This document shows positions 11,173 through 23,841 of a stretch of 64,000 bases of DNA, piece by piece. The stretch is from the NCBI GenBank assembly GCA_036874045.1, contig JAZBRI010000011.1:10097501-10161500 (forward strand), given 5' to 3'. The stretch is from Cymodocea nodosa (Eukaryota; Streptophyta; Magnoliopsida; Alismatales; Cymodoceaceae). Both the position numbers and the translations under genes were made by a program. The notes under the pieces were generated by a model. It ran no database searches. It saw only the letters and a program-made list of their open reading frames with translations, and had not been told where the DNA came from. The first letter of the stretch is position 1, and each line of letters opens with the position of its first letter.

Positions 11173-11358
11173 TGATTTATAATCTTTGATATAAAATCGA
11201 TATCAAATTAATTAATATCATTGCTTATTCTGCCTTCTTTGTTTTTAAACAAAAATTAATATTTGAGTATACTTTTAACTTTCTTAATTTAAGGCTCAAA
11301 TCGTTTTTATTGTTTTAGACTGTTTTAAAATCAAATAGGTTGAAAAGTCTAAGGTAAG

Positions 11359-13624
11359 ATGGCTACTGGAAATGGTAATTTTTCTTTGTATGAAGGCCAA
11401 AATCTTAATTGTCCTCCTTTATTTGATGAAATACATTTTGAATATTGGAAATATAGGATGATAGTTTTTCTTCAAAGTATAGATCATAAGTTGTGGTTCA
11501 TGATTTCTAAACCATATACTTCGTTAACTACCCCTTATAATACTTGGACAATTACTGAAAAAGAAAATGAAACTCTGAATGCTAAAGGCTTAAATATTTT
11601 ATTTTGTGCATTGAGTTATGAACAGTTTAGTAAAGTGTTGGCATATAAATCTTCTTATAAGGTGTGGCATGCATTAGAAGTTTCACATGAAGGCACTTCT
11701 CAAGTTAAAGAGACTAAGACTAATATGTTAATTCATAAGTATGAACTCTTTAAGATGTATGAAGACGAAAGTATTTCTAAGATGTTTTCCAGATTCCTTG
11801 ATATCATAAACTCTTTAAAATGCTTAGGAAAGAATTTTGAATAGAAGGATTTGGTGAGGAAAATTCTCAGATCCCTAAGTTCTAAATGGTCTCAAAAAGT
11901 AACATCAATTGAGGAATCACGAGATTTAAATGTTTATACCTTAAATGAACTTATAGGAAACTTAACTGCTTATGAAGTTTAATTAAATGATTCACTAAGT
12001 CACAACAAATTAAAACTGAAGAAAGAAATAGCCTTTAAAATTAATTCAGATTCTGAAATATCTACTGATTCTGATGAGGATTTGATTTTGCTGACTAGGA
12101 AATTCAAAAAGCATCGAAAGCTAGGAAACAACAAAGGAACAAAAATGATAATCCCTCAACGTCAAAATCACTAAATGACAAGAATTTTTTATCTAGAAAG
12201 TATGTATGTTATAACTGCAAGAAACTTGGACATCTTTCTCCAGATTGTCCTATAAGGAAAAATGAAAAGCATAGTAGGACAAATCAGAAGAAGACGGCTC
12301 AGAAAACTTAGAAAAAGTTTTACAAGAAAAAGGCTTTGAAGGTCACTTGGGATGACACGTCAGAAGAGTCAGAATTTGAGGAATTATCATCAAAATCTTC
12401 ACATTCAAAAGAAGAACAAGAATTAGAAGACGTTACTCATGTGTGCTTCATGGTAGATGAGTCTAAGGTAATATCTGATCCTGAAAGTCATTTAGATTTT
12501 AACTTTGATGAATTATTATGTGCTTATCATGCATTATTACAAACACTTAAAGTTTGTAAATTAGAAAATAAGAATATTAGAAACTCTTTGTCCTTTTTGG
12601 AAGAAAAAAATTGTTTCTTGTCTACTACTTTAGAAAAGTTTAAATGTGATAATGAAAATCATGCTAGAGATTTTCATAAATTTAAATTTAATGAATGTGT
12701 CTTGCATGAACAAAAATAGAATACAAATGTTGAAAAATTAAAGATAGAATCTAAAAATGAAATGTTGAGAAACAATATAAATGATCTTGATTTAGAGATT
12801 GATAGATTAAAAATGAGAGAGCTAGATTTAAATTCCACCATTGAGAAATGGAATTTAAGTCAAACTAAGTTAGACAAACTAACTAATACCCCTGCGATGT
12901 CATATAAATTTGGCTTAGGATTTGATTATCCTGAATATCTTGAATCTCAAGCCTTTGATTATCCTGAAAAGGATTTATTATTTGTAGTTCAAGTAAATAT
13001 AAGACTAAAATTCCTTTTAACATGAAACAAGGTAAAAAATATGTAGAGGTAGGTACTTCAAGGGATGAATCATGCAACAATAATATAAACCAATGTGATT
13101 TATCTAAATGTACTTCTAACATGACTATTAATATTTCTAAAAATCTTGTTTCTTGTTCTGGAAATTCAGTCACTAATGTTTCAAAAATGTCAAACAATTG
13201 TAGTAAGTTGAAAATTCAAAAACCTAAGCATGAAATTCAAAACTCTAGTGTTAGACCAATTACTCTTTCTACATGTTCTTTATCTAAAAATTCTTGTGTA
13301 GAAAAAGATTTTGTATGTACTAACAATTCAAATACAAGTACAAAATCTTGGTATGAACTTACTGAAATGTATGAGCATGACCAAAATAAATTAACATATG
13401 ATAAAAATCGATTTGGTCTTGGTTATACTACATCTGAAAACCAAAAGAATGATTATAAGAGCAATAATGTTATAAGTAAGTATGATACTAATGATAAATC
13501 ATTAGTACTTATAACTAATAAGAATGTAAATGATAATGTTAAACTATTTTTAAACAAAAAGAAGAAATATGCATTTAATGAACTTGGTCCTCAACAACAT
13601 TGGGTACCAAGGAACAGTTCTTAA
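11359..13624 (+). pseudogene. Copia-2A gag (broken)
   Basis: It starts at ATG 11359 (GQNLNCPPLFDEIHFEYWK, copia gag family) and ends at TAA 13622-13624 after WVPRNSS. The zinc knuckle CYNCKKLGHLSPDC is intact at 12207-12248. Lesions: TAG 11842 (CAG in copia-2B); TAA 11980, shared with copia-2B; a one-A deletion near 12110 shifting the frame; TAG near 12717; and a short duplication containing TTTGATTATCCTGAA (near 12918 and 12955) that shifts the frame again. The second half is rich in Asn, Lys and Ser and coiled-coil-like. The final frame (13022-13624) is the same as that of pol, which follows after one stop. Confidence 0.85.
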
Positions 13625-16600
13625 TTTGTTTTGTAAGAGGAAACAACATCAAAATGGATCTTGGATAGTGGAGCATCAAGTCACATGACCAGACAGAAAA
13701 TTCTATTGAAAAATTTTACAAATACCAAGAAAGGAAATGTTACATTTGGAAACAAAAGCAAGGATAAAATCATAGGTATGGGCAATGTTCAAATAACTCC
13801 TACTTGTGTTATTTCGAATGTACTATATGTAGAAAACCTAGGATTTAATTTGCTGAGTGTTATAAAACTAATTGATAATGGATATTATGTATTATTTGAA
13901 AATGATGTATGCAAAATTATTGATAAAAGTATAGATGAACTTAAGTTTATTACTAAAAGAAAAGGTTCTGTATGTATTTTATCTTTACCTTCTAGTATAG
14001 TTGATTTAAATTCATGTTTGCTAGTTGAAACTAGTGATGCATATCTGTGGCATAGAAGGATCAGACATATAAATATGAAATTATTGCATAAATTATCTAG
14101 AAAACATTTAGTGAGAGGTTTACCAAAGATTAAATACTTATAGGACTTTATGTGTAATGCATGTGAGTTATGTAAACTTCACAAAAACTCTTTTAAATCC
14201 AAAATTGATATATCAAGCAAGAGAGTCTTAAAACTTACACATATGGATCTATTTGGACCAACAAGAATCATGAGTCTTGGTGGTAAACAGTATGTATTTG
14301 TTTTAGTAGATGATTTCTCTAGATACACTTGGGTATATTTTCTAGCATCTAAGACAGAAGTTTTTGAAAAGTTTAAAATGTTTTGCAATCTTGTTCAAAA
14401 TGAGCAAAGTGTCTCTATTCAAAAACTTAGGAGTGATCATGGTACTGAATTTGATAATGATCAAATGGATAATTACTATAAAGATCATGGCATTGATCAT
14501 AGATTTTCTTTTCCAAGAGCACCGTCTCAAAATGGTGTTGTTGAGAGAAAGAATCGATCACTTTAGGAAATGGCCAGAACTATGTTAAATGAACATAATT
14601 TACCTCAAAATCTTTGGGTTGAAGTAGTGAATACAGGTTGTTATGTTATTAACAAAAGTCACTTAAGACCTCTTGTTAATAAAACTCCTTTTGAAATTAT
14701 GTTTGATAGGGTTCCAAAAATTTCCTATATGAAACCATTTGGTTGTAAGTGTTTTATTCTTAACACTAAGGATAAAAGGAATAAATTTCAAGCCAAAGTG
14801 GATGAAAGAATTTTTGTAGGTTACTCTACTAGAAGTAAAGCCTATAGAGTATATAACAAGACTTCTAGAACTATTGAAGAAACCCTCTATGTAAGCTTCA
14901 ATGAAAATCCTTTTAGAGAATCTCAATCTAAAGCTAATAATGATGATATGATCAATTTCCCAAAAGAATTAGAGATCAATAGAGAGATTGAAGATTTATT
15001 TGAGAAAATCAAAAATATGACCTTAAGTGATCAAACTAATGATGAAAGTGATGTACCTCCCGATGTTGATGAGAATATTGAGGAAAATCAGAGAAATTGG
15101 CGTTATTCTTCATCACATCCCATCACTCAAGTCATTGGTAATATTAATGAGGGAATTAAATCTAGAGCTTCAGTAAATATAAATAGTATGTGTATGTTTG
15201 TTTCTATGGTGAAACCAAAGAATATAGAAGAGGCATTATCTGATGAAAATTGGATAGTGGCAATGCAAGAAGAACTAAATCAATTCATCAGGAATGATGT
15301 TTGGGAATTACTTTCTCCACTCGAAAATCAGTCCATAATAGATACAAAGTGGATCTTTAGAAACAAAACTAATGAGATGGGTCAAGTTATAAGAAACCAA
15401 GCTAGATTAGTTGCACAAGGGTATACACAGGTAGAAGGGCTAGATTATGATGAAACATTTGCTCCTGTGGCTAGGTTAAAAAGTATTATAATATTATTAG
15501 CCTATGCTTGTTATATAGATTTTAAACTATATCAAATGGATGTTAAGAGTGCATTTCTAAATGGTTTAATTAATGAAGAAGTTTATGTGAAATAACCACC
15601 TAGATTTGAAGATATTAAAAATCCTAACTGTGTGTATAAATTGAAGAAAGCCTTATATGGTTTGAAGCAAGCACCTAGATCGTGGTATGAAAGGTTATCT
15701 ACTTTTTTAATAGAACAAAGATATATCATGGGAAAAGTAGACCATACTCTATTTATCAAGAAAGATGATAAAGATCAGATTGTTATTCAAATATATGTGG
15801 ATGATATAATCTTTGGAGTAACTTATGATAAACTGATAAAAATATTTTTTGAAGAGATGACTAGTCAGTTTGAAATGAGTATGATAGGAGAACTTTCATA
15901 TTTTCTAGGACTTCAAATTAAGCAAATGGATAAAGGTATATTTTTAAATCAGGAAAAATATGCAGATGAAATGCTTAAGAAATTTAATTTTAGTGATACA
16001 AGGATTCGAGAAACTCTTATGAGTACTTCTTTAAAGTTAGATATTGATGACATAGGAAAATCCATAGATCAAAGAAAATACAAAAGTATGATTGGTTCTT
16101 TACTTTATTTGACAGCTAGTAGACCTGATATTATGTTTGTTGTGTGTGCTTGTGTTAGATTTCAATCTAATCCTAAAGAATCACACTCAATTGCTGTTAA
16201 AAGAATATTTAGATATATACAAGGAACTAAAAATTTTGGACTGTATTATTCTAAGGATAGTTCAATAGATCTTGTAGGATATACTGATGTTAATTACGTA
16301 GGATCTAAATCGGATAGAAAAAGTACCAGTGGCACATGTCAATTATTGGGAAATAATTTGGTGTCATAGTTTAGTAAAAAGCAAAACTGTGTAGCACTTT
16401 CAACTACTAAAGCTAAATATGTTGCTACTACATTGTGTTGCACTCAGATTCTGTGGATAAGGCAAACTTTAGAAGATTTTGGATTATCTTATGATACAAC
16501 TGAGATTTATTGTTATAGTAGTTCTGCAATAAATCTTTCCAAAAATCCTATATTGCATTCTAGAGCAAAGCATATAGAGGTTAGACGTCATTTTCTAAGA

Positions 16601-16744
16601 GATAACATAATTAAAAGAAAAATTAAATTAGGATTTGTGTCTAATAAAAATCAATTAGCTGATATATTTACAAAACCTATAGATGAAAATACATTCTGCA
16701 ACATAAGATTAAATTTGGGTATTTGTAGGCTATGTGATGTGTAA
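13625..16744 (+). pseudogene. Copia-2A pol: protease, integrase, RT, RNase H (nonsense-broken)
   Basis: One frame throughout with no frameshift. Protease: DSGASSHMT at about 13661. Integrase: an H-H-C-C zinc region (LWHRRIRH...CNACELC), then catalytic Asp 14246, Asp 14435 (SDHGTEF) and Glu 14543 (VVERKN). Reverse transcriptase: starts near 15230, with the YVDD box at 15794-15805. RNase H follows to 16744, ending LADIFTKPIDENTF...LGICRL. Stops: TAG 14141, TAG 14564 (CAG in 2B), TAA 15593 (CAA in 2B), TAG 16367 (TGG in 2B), plus TAA in the gag-pol linker. RNase H has also lost two acidic residues: Lys where 2B has Glu (AEYVA) and Tyr where 2B has Asp (YCDSSS). It is therefore inactive. Confidence 0.93.
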
Positions 16745-18346
16745 AATGCTTAGACTCCACAAAAAGATAAATATTATTGATGATATTGTTTACCTCATAG
16801 ATATTATATACTTATCATAAATATCTAAGTAATATCTAAACTGCTACATAAGATACTATGTATTTATTGTAAAATTATAGTAGTATCTTATTGATTTTAC
16901 GTATTTTATCAAGTTTAATGGTTTTTCAAAATTTTAAGTGGAAGTGTCAATGAAAAACATTAAATACCTCTAAAATCCTGAAATTTTGATGAAATGTTTT
17001 CTTTGGATCAATGAAAGTGCATATGATCATGCATGAATTTGACTTGATTAATTAAACTTGCAGAATAATTTATATGTAAATCATTTTAAACTATTAATCA
17101 AAAGTATGAGCTTATTGAAACTGATTCATATTTTCAGTAAAATCATAAGCATAAAAATTGTATGAGATTTGTGTTTTATTACATTTGTATTAATGGAATA
17201 CATATATATATTGTGCTTAAAATGAAAAGTGCTTACAAAGTGAAAATCTTTGAGAGTTTATTGATCAGTTTGATCACGAACCTTTTGTACTTGAGTAGAT
17301 AGGTATGTAAGAATTGTTGTCTTGAAAAAGGATTCTTTAAATCTGGCAACCTAAGGTCTTGATCAGACCTGGGATTATTGATTGAAAGCTCATTACACGG
17401 GTACATTAGAAAGCTCTTGGATGATTCAAGCTTTTCAAACTAACTTTTTAAAAAAATTATCAATATTTACTATTTTGAAAAGATAAAAGTTGTTTCATTA
17501 ACTATAGATATCTTTGAATCGAATATAGTTTCTACCAATATGACTGCTGATTTATTGAATCAACATTAGTACTTTTGAAAATGTTTATTTGAGATACATT
17601 CTTTTATTCTCCTTGAGTTAATCATATTAAGTTGAAAGTTATGTTTTGATTCATATACGAATGAAGTTGATTCTTGAAATCATTTTTGATGAATTCAGGA
17701 TGAGAAAAATCTTCTAAAAAGAAAATTTAAAGTATAGTTATAATTAACATCTATTTTTATACAAGTATATTTTGTATGTTATTGAATATATTTGAAGTAT
17801 ATTTGTAGGGGGAGGAATAATAATGTCCAAAATAGATTAATATGATTCAGAATATAAATCTTGGTTAATCTGATTTTAGTCCTCTAAAGATCTTGATGAA
17901 ACAATTTAAAAGACAAACAAACTATTTTTAGATTCATAAAAAGAATATTAGAATAGTTTACAATCCTCTCAAGATGATGTTTTATATATGTTAAGTTTTA
18001 GCTTGTGTGTTGTCTTCGGAAGGTTTCAATTGAAAGCATCCGAAACTTGTGTTTGGTAAAGTGTATTAACTAAACGTTATGTTATGTAAGGTAACATGTA
18101 AAACTGCCTCTAGACAACATTTTACCTGTTAGGTTAGTTAACTCAACGAGTTATGCTTAAATATTTCGGGTACCTTGGTTGAATAAATTGTATTCAATAT
18201 TCATTTAAAATCTAAACCCGACTTTTATACTAGTTGAGTTAGTCACCTAAAATCCTATTTAAACACTTATTTTACGGGCACTTAGGTTATTCGTAAACTT
18301 TGTGTCTGAAAATATTTCCCACTTATTCTTGTTACAACCTACGACG
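16745..18346 (+). other. Copia-2A post-pol non-coding block
   Basis: No ORF of note. 17252-17815 is the module shared with the gypsy elements G1 (29912-30482) and G2 (36958-37225). It ends in TTTGTAG followed by an AGGGGGAGG tract at 17807. The matching block in copia-2B is 46530-48124. The last 220 bases are the promoter-like segment of the accessory ORF. Confidence 0.75.
18125..18346 (+). promoter_or_regulatory. Promoter-like segment upstream of the accessory ORF
   Basis: It contains a TTAACTCAACGAG box, a GTTGAGTTA half-box, then CCTATTTAAAC (a TATA-like TATTTAAA) and GGGCACTTAGGTTATTCG before the ORF start. A homologous arrangement precedes the accessory ORF of G3 (58905-59191) and of copia-2B (47910-48124). 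Promoter activity is inferred from position and conservation only. Confidence 0.4.
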
Positions 18347-20592
18347 ATAGTCTCCATGTTCTTCAAAGGGTGTGACAGAGGAAAAGGAAAAGGCAGAGGA
18401 AATGGAAAAGGAAAAGAAATAGACAATGATGAAGTTCCACAAGCTTGGTTTAAGAAAATACTTCAAGTGGACAAAAGGTTAGCAAAAATATATAGTGAAC
18501 ACTTCTTTCCTAAAGGAATATTGAATGAAGTTAGACTAGAACTTCAAAATACTGATAAATGTATAAAATACATGGGTATCAAAAGTAAATTTGATAGAGA
18601 ATATATAATGAAGTGTGCTGAAATTGCATTTTTGGAATAGTATGCTAAATATATGAAAAAAGGTGTAGGTTCATCAACTAGAATTCCTCAAACACCCATA
18701 AACGATATAAGATTACATGCATTTGAGGAAGAACATGAATCTGCTATTCCTACTCCTTTGTATTCAAAAGAAAAACAAACAAATATTGTTGTTGATCAAA
18801 AGAAAGTTGAAGGTCTTCGAAAGGCAATAGTAATAGAAAGTGCCTTAGAAGAATTAAACCAAAAAACTTTTATGGAACAAATTTAGAAGAAAACAGCAAT
18901 ACTTGAAGAAGAGAAGCTGACTTGTTATAGAAGAAAAATCAGGAAAATTATGTTTAAGGAAACAAAGTCTATTGGAAATGAAAAATCAGATGAGTATTTA
19001 CTTCCAAAGGACAATGTATGTCTAGACATTGTACCTTACAATGCATCTGAAAATCTCATCAGTTTCGAGCATATTGCAACAAATGAAGATAATGAGAGTT
19101 TATTTTATCTTATTAGAAAACTAGAAAAGAAATCCAAGTTAAATATAAGTTTAAGTTTTTCTATTAGTTCAAGCCTTGATGATGCAGTAATTGAACAATC
19201 AGAGCATCAAGCAACTGACATAGAACAAGTTATTGTAGATATAATTGAAAATGTTGAGGCAGTAACTAGTTCATAGGCTGAATTGTCTAGAGTAGCGGAT
19301 ATTGAAAAAGTTAAGACTCCAGAAGAGCTTAATGTTAATCAGCCTTCTTCAGAATCTATAGAAATAGAGTTTGAGAATTCATAGCATGTATCAATGGAGA
19401 TATCTGTTGAACAAAATGAACAATTACAAACAGATACACCGACTGTAGAATTTGTGGAACAATTGAACTTTGAACATTCTATAGAGACTGAACTAATGAA
19501 TGTAGAAGATATTCAAAATGTTCCTTACAATGTTAAAGCTAGAGAATCAAGCTTACATATGCAGCTTCAAGAAAATAATTTCTTAGAGGAACAACATGAC
19601 ATTCATTTTGAAGAAGAGGTTCCTAAAGATGAATTAAATTCTGAATCAAGGCTTCAGGTATCACCTTCGTTGTATAGAGTATTACACATTCAAGGTAATT
19701 CAATTCATTTTAGATCTAAGGAAGCATTGCAGAAATACAATAATTTGATTACTTGTCAGATTTTGCATGCTCGTCCAATAAAGTTCAAAAATTTGATGGA
19801 AATAAGAGATCTATTTGAGTTTCAAGGTCTAATTCAATTCTTGCTAGTTGGAACAATATGGAAACAATATAAAGAGCTTATTGCATCTTTTTATAGCAAT
19901 CTGGTCAAGAAAGACAATATATTGACAACTCAAATAAATCAATAGGAGTTCACATTGTCTCCTGAATTAATTTTTGAAGTTTTGGGATTAAAAAATGAAG
20001 GTGTTGTTGTTACAAATAGATTTGACATGATCAGATAGTTGGAATGGGACATTCACTCGCTATCAAAGATTCTAGGTGTATATAGTGAAATGAGGTTAAT
20101 GGAAAATCTGAATGCAGAGGCAAGGTTTATTGCAAATATCCTACATGCCAATTTATTTCAGAGAGTCGAACACAATATGGAAGTCTGCAGAAGCGATTTA
20201 TATGAAACTTATGATTTGATGTTTTCATTTCTCATCTACAACATAATAGTTCAAAGTTATTTTTTGGTGATGCTGTATGTAGACTCCTTGCAAACCAATA
20301 AAATTTATCTGACTGGCCTTCTGAAAATAAAGGCATGAGAGCTTTTAGTATAACAGATTTGCAAAGATTCTATGCCATGCATCAACCTCAACCTCATCAT
20401 CAACAACAACAACTAGAATGTACAGAACAGATACAATCACCTATATAGCCAAGTTATTCAGTTCGAGCAAAACAGCAACCCCAACTACCTCCTTCCCTAG
20501 ATAATGTGCTTAACGAAATCAAAAATGATATTAGGCATCTAGGAGATAAAATATGTAATGCTATTAGTGATATCCTTAGGAGGAATAGATAA
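18347..20592 (+). pseudogene. Copia-2A accessory ORF (broken)
   Basis: Homolog of the copia-2B ORF at 48125-50399. The start codon has become ATA (18347-18349). The frame is kept with TAG stops at 18638, 18884, 19274, 19382, 19943 and 20036, then a deletion-frameshift near 20225; the homologous end is TAA 20590-20592. N-terminus basic (repeated GKGKG-type residues), middle acidic, and a C-terminal region of about 300 residues with DLFEFQGL, GLKNEGV and a Gln-rich tail. This C-terminal region matches the gypsy accessory ORFs at 60600-61230 and 53840-54650. It resembles the family annotated in plant genomes as 'putative plant transposon protein' (PF20167, from memory, unverified). Function unknown; no signal peptide or membrane segment is seen, so an envelope role is not supported. 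Confidence 0.75.
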
Positions 20593-21138
20593 ATGTCAAG
20601 TTATTTGTCTATTTGCTTGTATCTTAATACAAAATGTAATGTTTGTATTTATTGTTTGATTATTTAAATAATAAATTTTTCTATAAATGGTTCAATTCTT
20701 ATTTATGTTTACAGAAAGTTTAGTTGTAAATATATCTCTCGATTTATATACTGTGTAATCGTCTTTTTGATTAATGACAAAAAGGGGGAGATTATGTTAT
20801 AAATTCAAAAGAAGAAAATGATTATGATTTTAATTGCATATATTATAAAGGGAGATGATATTTAAGTAGTTATTGTAATCTGATAGATGATAATGTAATC
20901 TGAAAAGATAATTATATGGTTATTAAAATCTGAAAGATACTTATGTAATTATTGACATCTGAAAGTTTTATTTTTGAGAGGTGAATTTTACACAAATAAT
21001 AGAAATAAGTTTAAGTCAACTTAAGTCAACAAACTTGTTTGTTGAATTAAAAGTTAACTCAACGAAGGTGCTTTGTTGAGTTAAATATATTTCATAATTG
21101 ATTTAATATGGTTTTGTCATCATCAAAAAGGGGGAGAT
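20593..21138 (+). other. Copia-2A 3' non-coding region with polypurine tracts
   Basis: AAAAAGGGGGAGAT occurs twice, near 20779-20791 (internal copy) and at 21125-21138 (terminal, primes plus-strand synthesis). A box pair GTTAACTCAACGAAGG...TTTGTTGAGTTAA lies at about 21050-21085. No gene. Confidence 0.75.
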
Positions 21139-22718
21139 TGTTGAGTATTTTGTTTTGATGATGTATGCTGAATGAAAGTAATCATGTTTGCTCAATTACT
21201 ATTGCTTGTGAAAGGAAATTAAGAACATCAATTAATACAGAAAAAGTTTATTGACATAAATACTTGTCTATATTAGATTTGAAATTATACTAAGTTAAAT
21301 AACTAGTCGTTTCGTTGCATTAATTTCTCATTTAACTAAACGTTAAGTTAACGTGTGTATTTATTGAAAAGCATGATATGTTTCAATGTTATATTTTTTA
21401 TATCATGAATAGTGCACGTTTAGACAACTCGTTAAGTTAGAGTTTTATTCATATAGAGGTCACGTGAGAACTCATTGAGTTAGAGGCTTAAAGGTTAAAA
21501 TAGGTCACGTGAGAAGTCGTTAAGTTAGTGAGTAAAAGAAGAGACAAACTCATTAAGTTAGTGTTGTACACGTGGTGAAATTAAAGGTTACGAATGTTAT
21601 ATTATATCACGTGAGTTGCACATGTTTAACTCATTAAGTTAACATAATTAAACGCGTTGAGCTGCTATATTGAACACTAAGGCAACACGTTAGGTTAGTG
21701 TTATAAACTTAAGTTGTTATTATTGCATGTGGAAAAATTCTTATTATAAAAACATTTGTTTATTACTGGTTTGTTGAGTTATCTGTAATACAATGGAGTT
21801 GGTTCATTGAGTTATAGTAACACCACAAATCTGGTTCGTTGAGTTAGCGTAACACCATAGACTTAGTTTGTTGAGTTAGCTACAGTACTTGTCACGTGAG
21901 TTGACACATGAGGAACTCGTTAAGTTAGAAATGATAAGTTATATATCTACTTGTGTTACTCGTTTAGTTAACATTAAAGTAACGACTTCTTATTACACTT
22001 GATGAAAAATTTTGGATGAGAAAGTTTATTTTGCAGGAAATTTTTCAGAGATCCAAGATTGATGATTAAAGAAAATTCGAAATGTAAATGTGGGTCAGAA
22101 CGTGTGTATTTCGATGAAGGAAAAAGAGAAGACGTGAAGAAGTGGAAAACTGGTAGTGACTAAATGTGGAGGATATGCATGAAATGAAGATATAGTATAA
22201 AAGGCATAGAATTCTTGTTGATCAATTATCCTTGCACACCAAACGGAATATCTTTTTAGGGATCAAAAACACCTTTCGAGGAAAAGCTCTCAGATGGAAG
22301 AAAATTTAGTGAAGCAAAAAAGGTCAGATTTATGTCACTGAAGATCTGAAGTATCAGAAGAAAGCAAATTCAGTGAAGTAGAGAAAGTCAAATATTCGTC
22401 ACTGAAGAATTGCTGAAGAAGAAAAGAAGAAGAAGAAGAAGAAGAAAGATCTCAAATAGGGAGAAATGTTTTAAATTCCGCAAATTAGTTTTCTCTGTTT
22501 GTAGTTATGAAATTGTATAGATGAAACATGGTATCGTTATATAATTGTATCTACAATTTTTGAGGAGAATTGAATTGTATATTGTAATTGAAACCTTGAA
22601 TAAAATGATTTTATGAAAATAGTGTCTCAACTTGTTTTTAATTTTGAAGTTTCAATTATAATCGAAAAAGTTGAAAAACACAATTCACCCCTCTCTTGTG
22701 TAGCCATATGATCCTACA
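21139..22718 (+). repeat. Copia-2A 3' LTR
   Basis: 1580 bp, TGTTGAGT...CCTACA, followed by the TSD acatg. It keeps a box unit (near 21480-21530) that the 5' LTR lacks. TATAAAAGG at 22196; GAA microsatellite about 22425-22447. Confidence 0.92.
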
Positions 22719-22862
22719 ACATGAAAACACTTGTATGACATTTAATCAAAATACAACAAACATATAACCTGAAAGCTGAAAATACAAAACTCCATCTCAA
22801 CTCATAGTCCATCTCCTCGTACCTTAAAGCCACACCTCCAATGACATGAGCACAAGGGGCAT
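22719..22862. other. Ancestral DNA between copia-2A and G1
   Basis: 22719-22723 is the copia-2A TSD, 22858-22862 (ggcat) the G1 TSD. On the minus strand this piece is open and in frame with the ORF at 34600-34800 when G1 is discounted. Confidence 0.55.
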
Positions 22863-23030
22863 TGTTTAGAATGAAAAAGTGCATATTATTAATGGTTAAA
22901 TGATGGTTAATTGCATAATATTTAGCTTATCATATGAGAATTAAGTCATTATGTCATAATTACACTGTTATATGCTTTAATTAGAATTACTACTTAAATT
23001 GGGAGAATTAATGTTAATTTAGTACATTTC

Positions 23031-23690
23031 TGAACTGTCGGTAAGTTGCAGGCTATGAAATTCTTAAGTATCCGAATTTTCTGATATTTCGGACAGTTAT
23101 GTTTAACAGACCGAACATGTTGGATAGTTATGTTTAAATTGCCGAACATTTATGTTTTGAAAGAATATTTTATTATTTCCTGAAGTACACGTGTCAAAAC
23201 CATAATGCATGACTTAAGTGAACTTTCGGTGAGTTATCTATAACTATCTGAAATTGCAGCTAGGCATCAGATAGTTATATGTGTAACTCTCCAAAATCTC
23301 TTTTTATTTATAAAATAGCTGTGGACATGTGTCATGTTCTGGTAAAGTGACTTAAGTGGATTTTCAGTGAGTTATCTATAACTATCCGAAATGCATCTAA
23401 GCATCAGATAGTTAGACTTGTAACTCTCTGAAATGTGTATTTTATTATTAAATCGCTACTAACACGTGTCGAGATCTTGTAGATTTACTTAAAGTTATAT
23501 ATCAGTGAGTTATTTGTAAGTATCCGAAATGCATCTGAGCATCTGAGCATCAGATAGTTAAGTTTGTAAGTATCCAAAATGCACCTAAGCATCGAATAGT
23601 TAAATTTATACACGTGTTTTATAGTTAAATCAACGAAGAAAGTCCGTTGAGTTATCTATAATTCCACGGACTATTTATTTTCTAATATGC
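23031..23690 (+). repeat. Box array in the G1 gypsy LTR
   Basis: Repeated pairs of TCGGTGAGTTA and TAACTATCCGAAATG, GCATC(A/G)GATAGTTA, ACTTAAG and CACGTG (near 23189, 23463, 23610). These are nearly the same words as the copia-1 LTR array at 812-1690, though the two elements belong to different superfamilies. Equivalent arrays: 30790-31440, 56410-56800 and, on minus, 8935-9430. Confidence 0.8.
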
Positions 23691-23833
23691 CACTGTAACG
23701 GTTGTAGAAAGAAGACAGTTGGAAGAAAAACCACGACTACACGTATCGCGTAGGGGGAAGAAAGCATCGCCGTTGATATGAATGAAGGAAATCCAACCGA
23801 CCATTCAAGAAAAAGTAGTTACTACTGAAGAAA

Positions 23834-23841
23834 TATAAAAG
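23834..23841 (+). promoter_or_regulatory. TATA box of G1 5' LTR
   Basis: TATAAAAG, conserved at 31596, 57214 and, on minus, at 8768-8775 and 36226-36233, always shortly after the box array. Confidence 0.6.

Larger units (their letters stand above)
7527..22718 (+). mobile_element. Copia-2A: Sirevirus-like Ty1/copia element with accessory ORF
   Basis: A 15.2-kb insertion bounded by perfect TSDs acatg (7522-7526, 22719-22723). Order: 5' LTR 7527-11158 (split by a gypsy solo LTR), tRNA-iMet primer site, gag, protease-integrase-RT-RNase H, a 1.6-kb non-coding block, an accessory ORF, PPTs, 3' LTR 21139-22718. The pol order PR-IN-RT-RH defines Ty1/copia. The post-pol ORF, several PPTs and boxes in LTRs and next to that ORF fit envelope-class Sireviruses, although the ORF does not look like an envelope gene. 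All genes carry stops. Confidence 0.92.

Noticed and set aside
18347..20592. Retroviral-type envelope gene after copia pol
   Set aside because: The position fits an envelope-like gene of Sireviruses, but no signal peptide, membrane anchor or cleavage site is seen, and the homolog in gypsy elements lies before gag.
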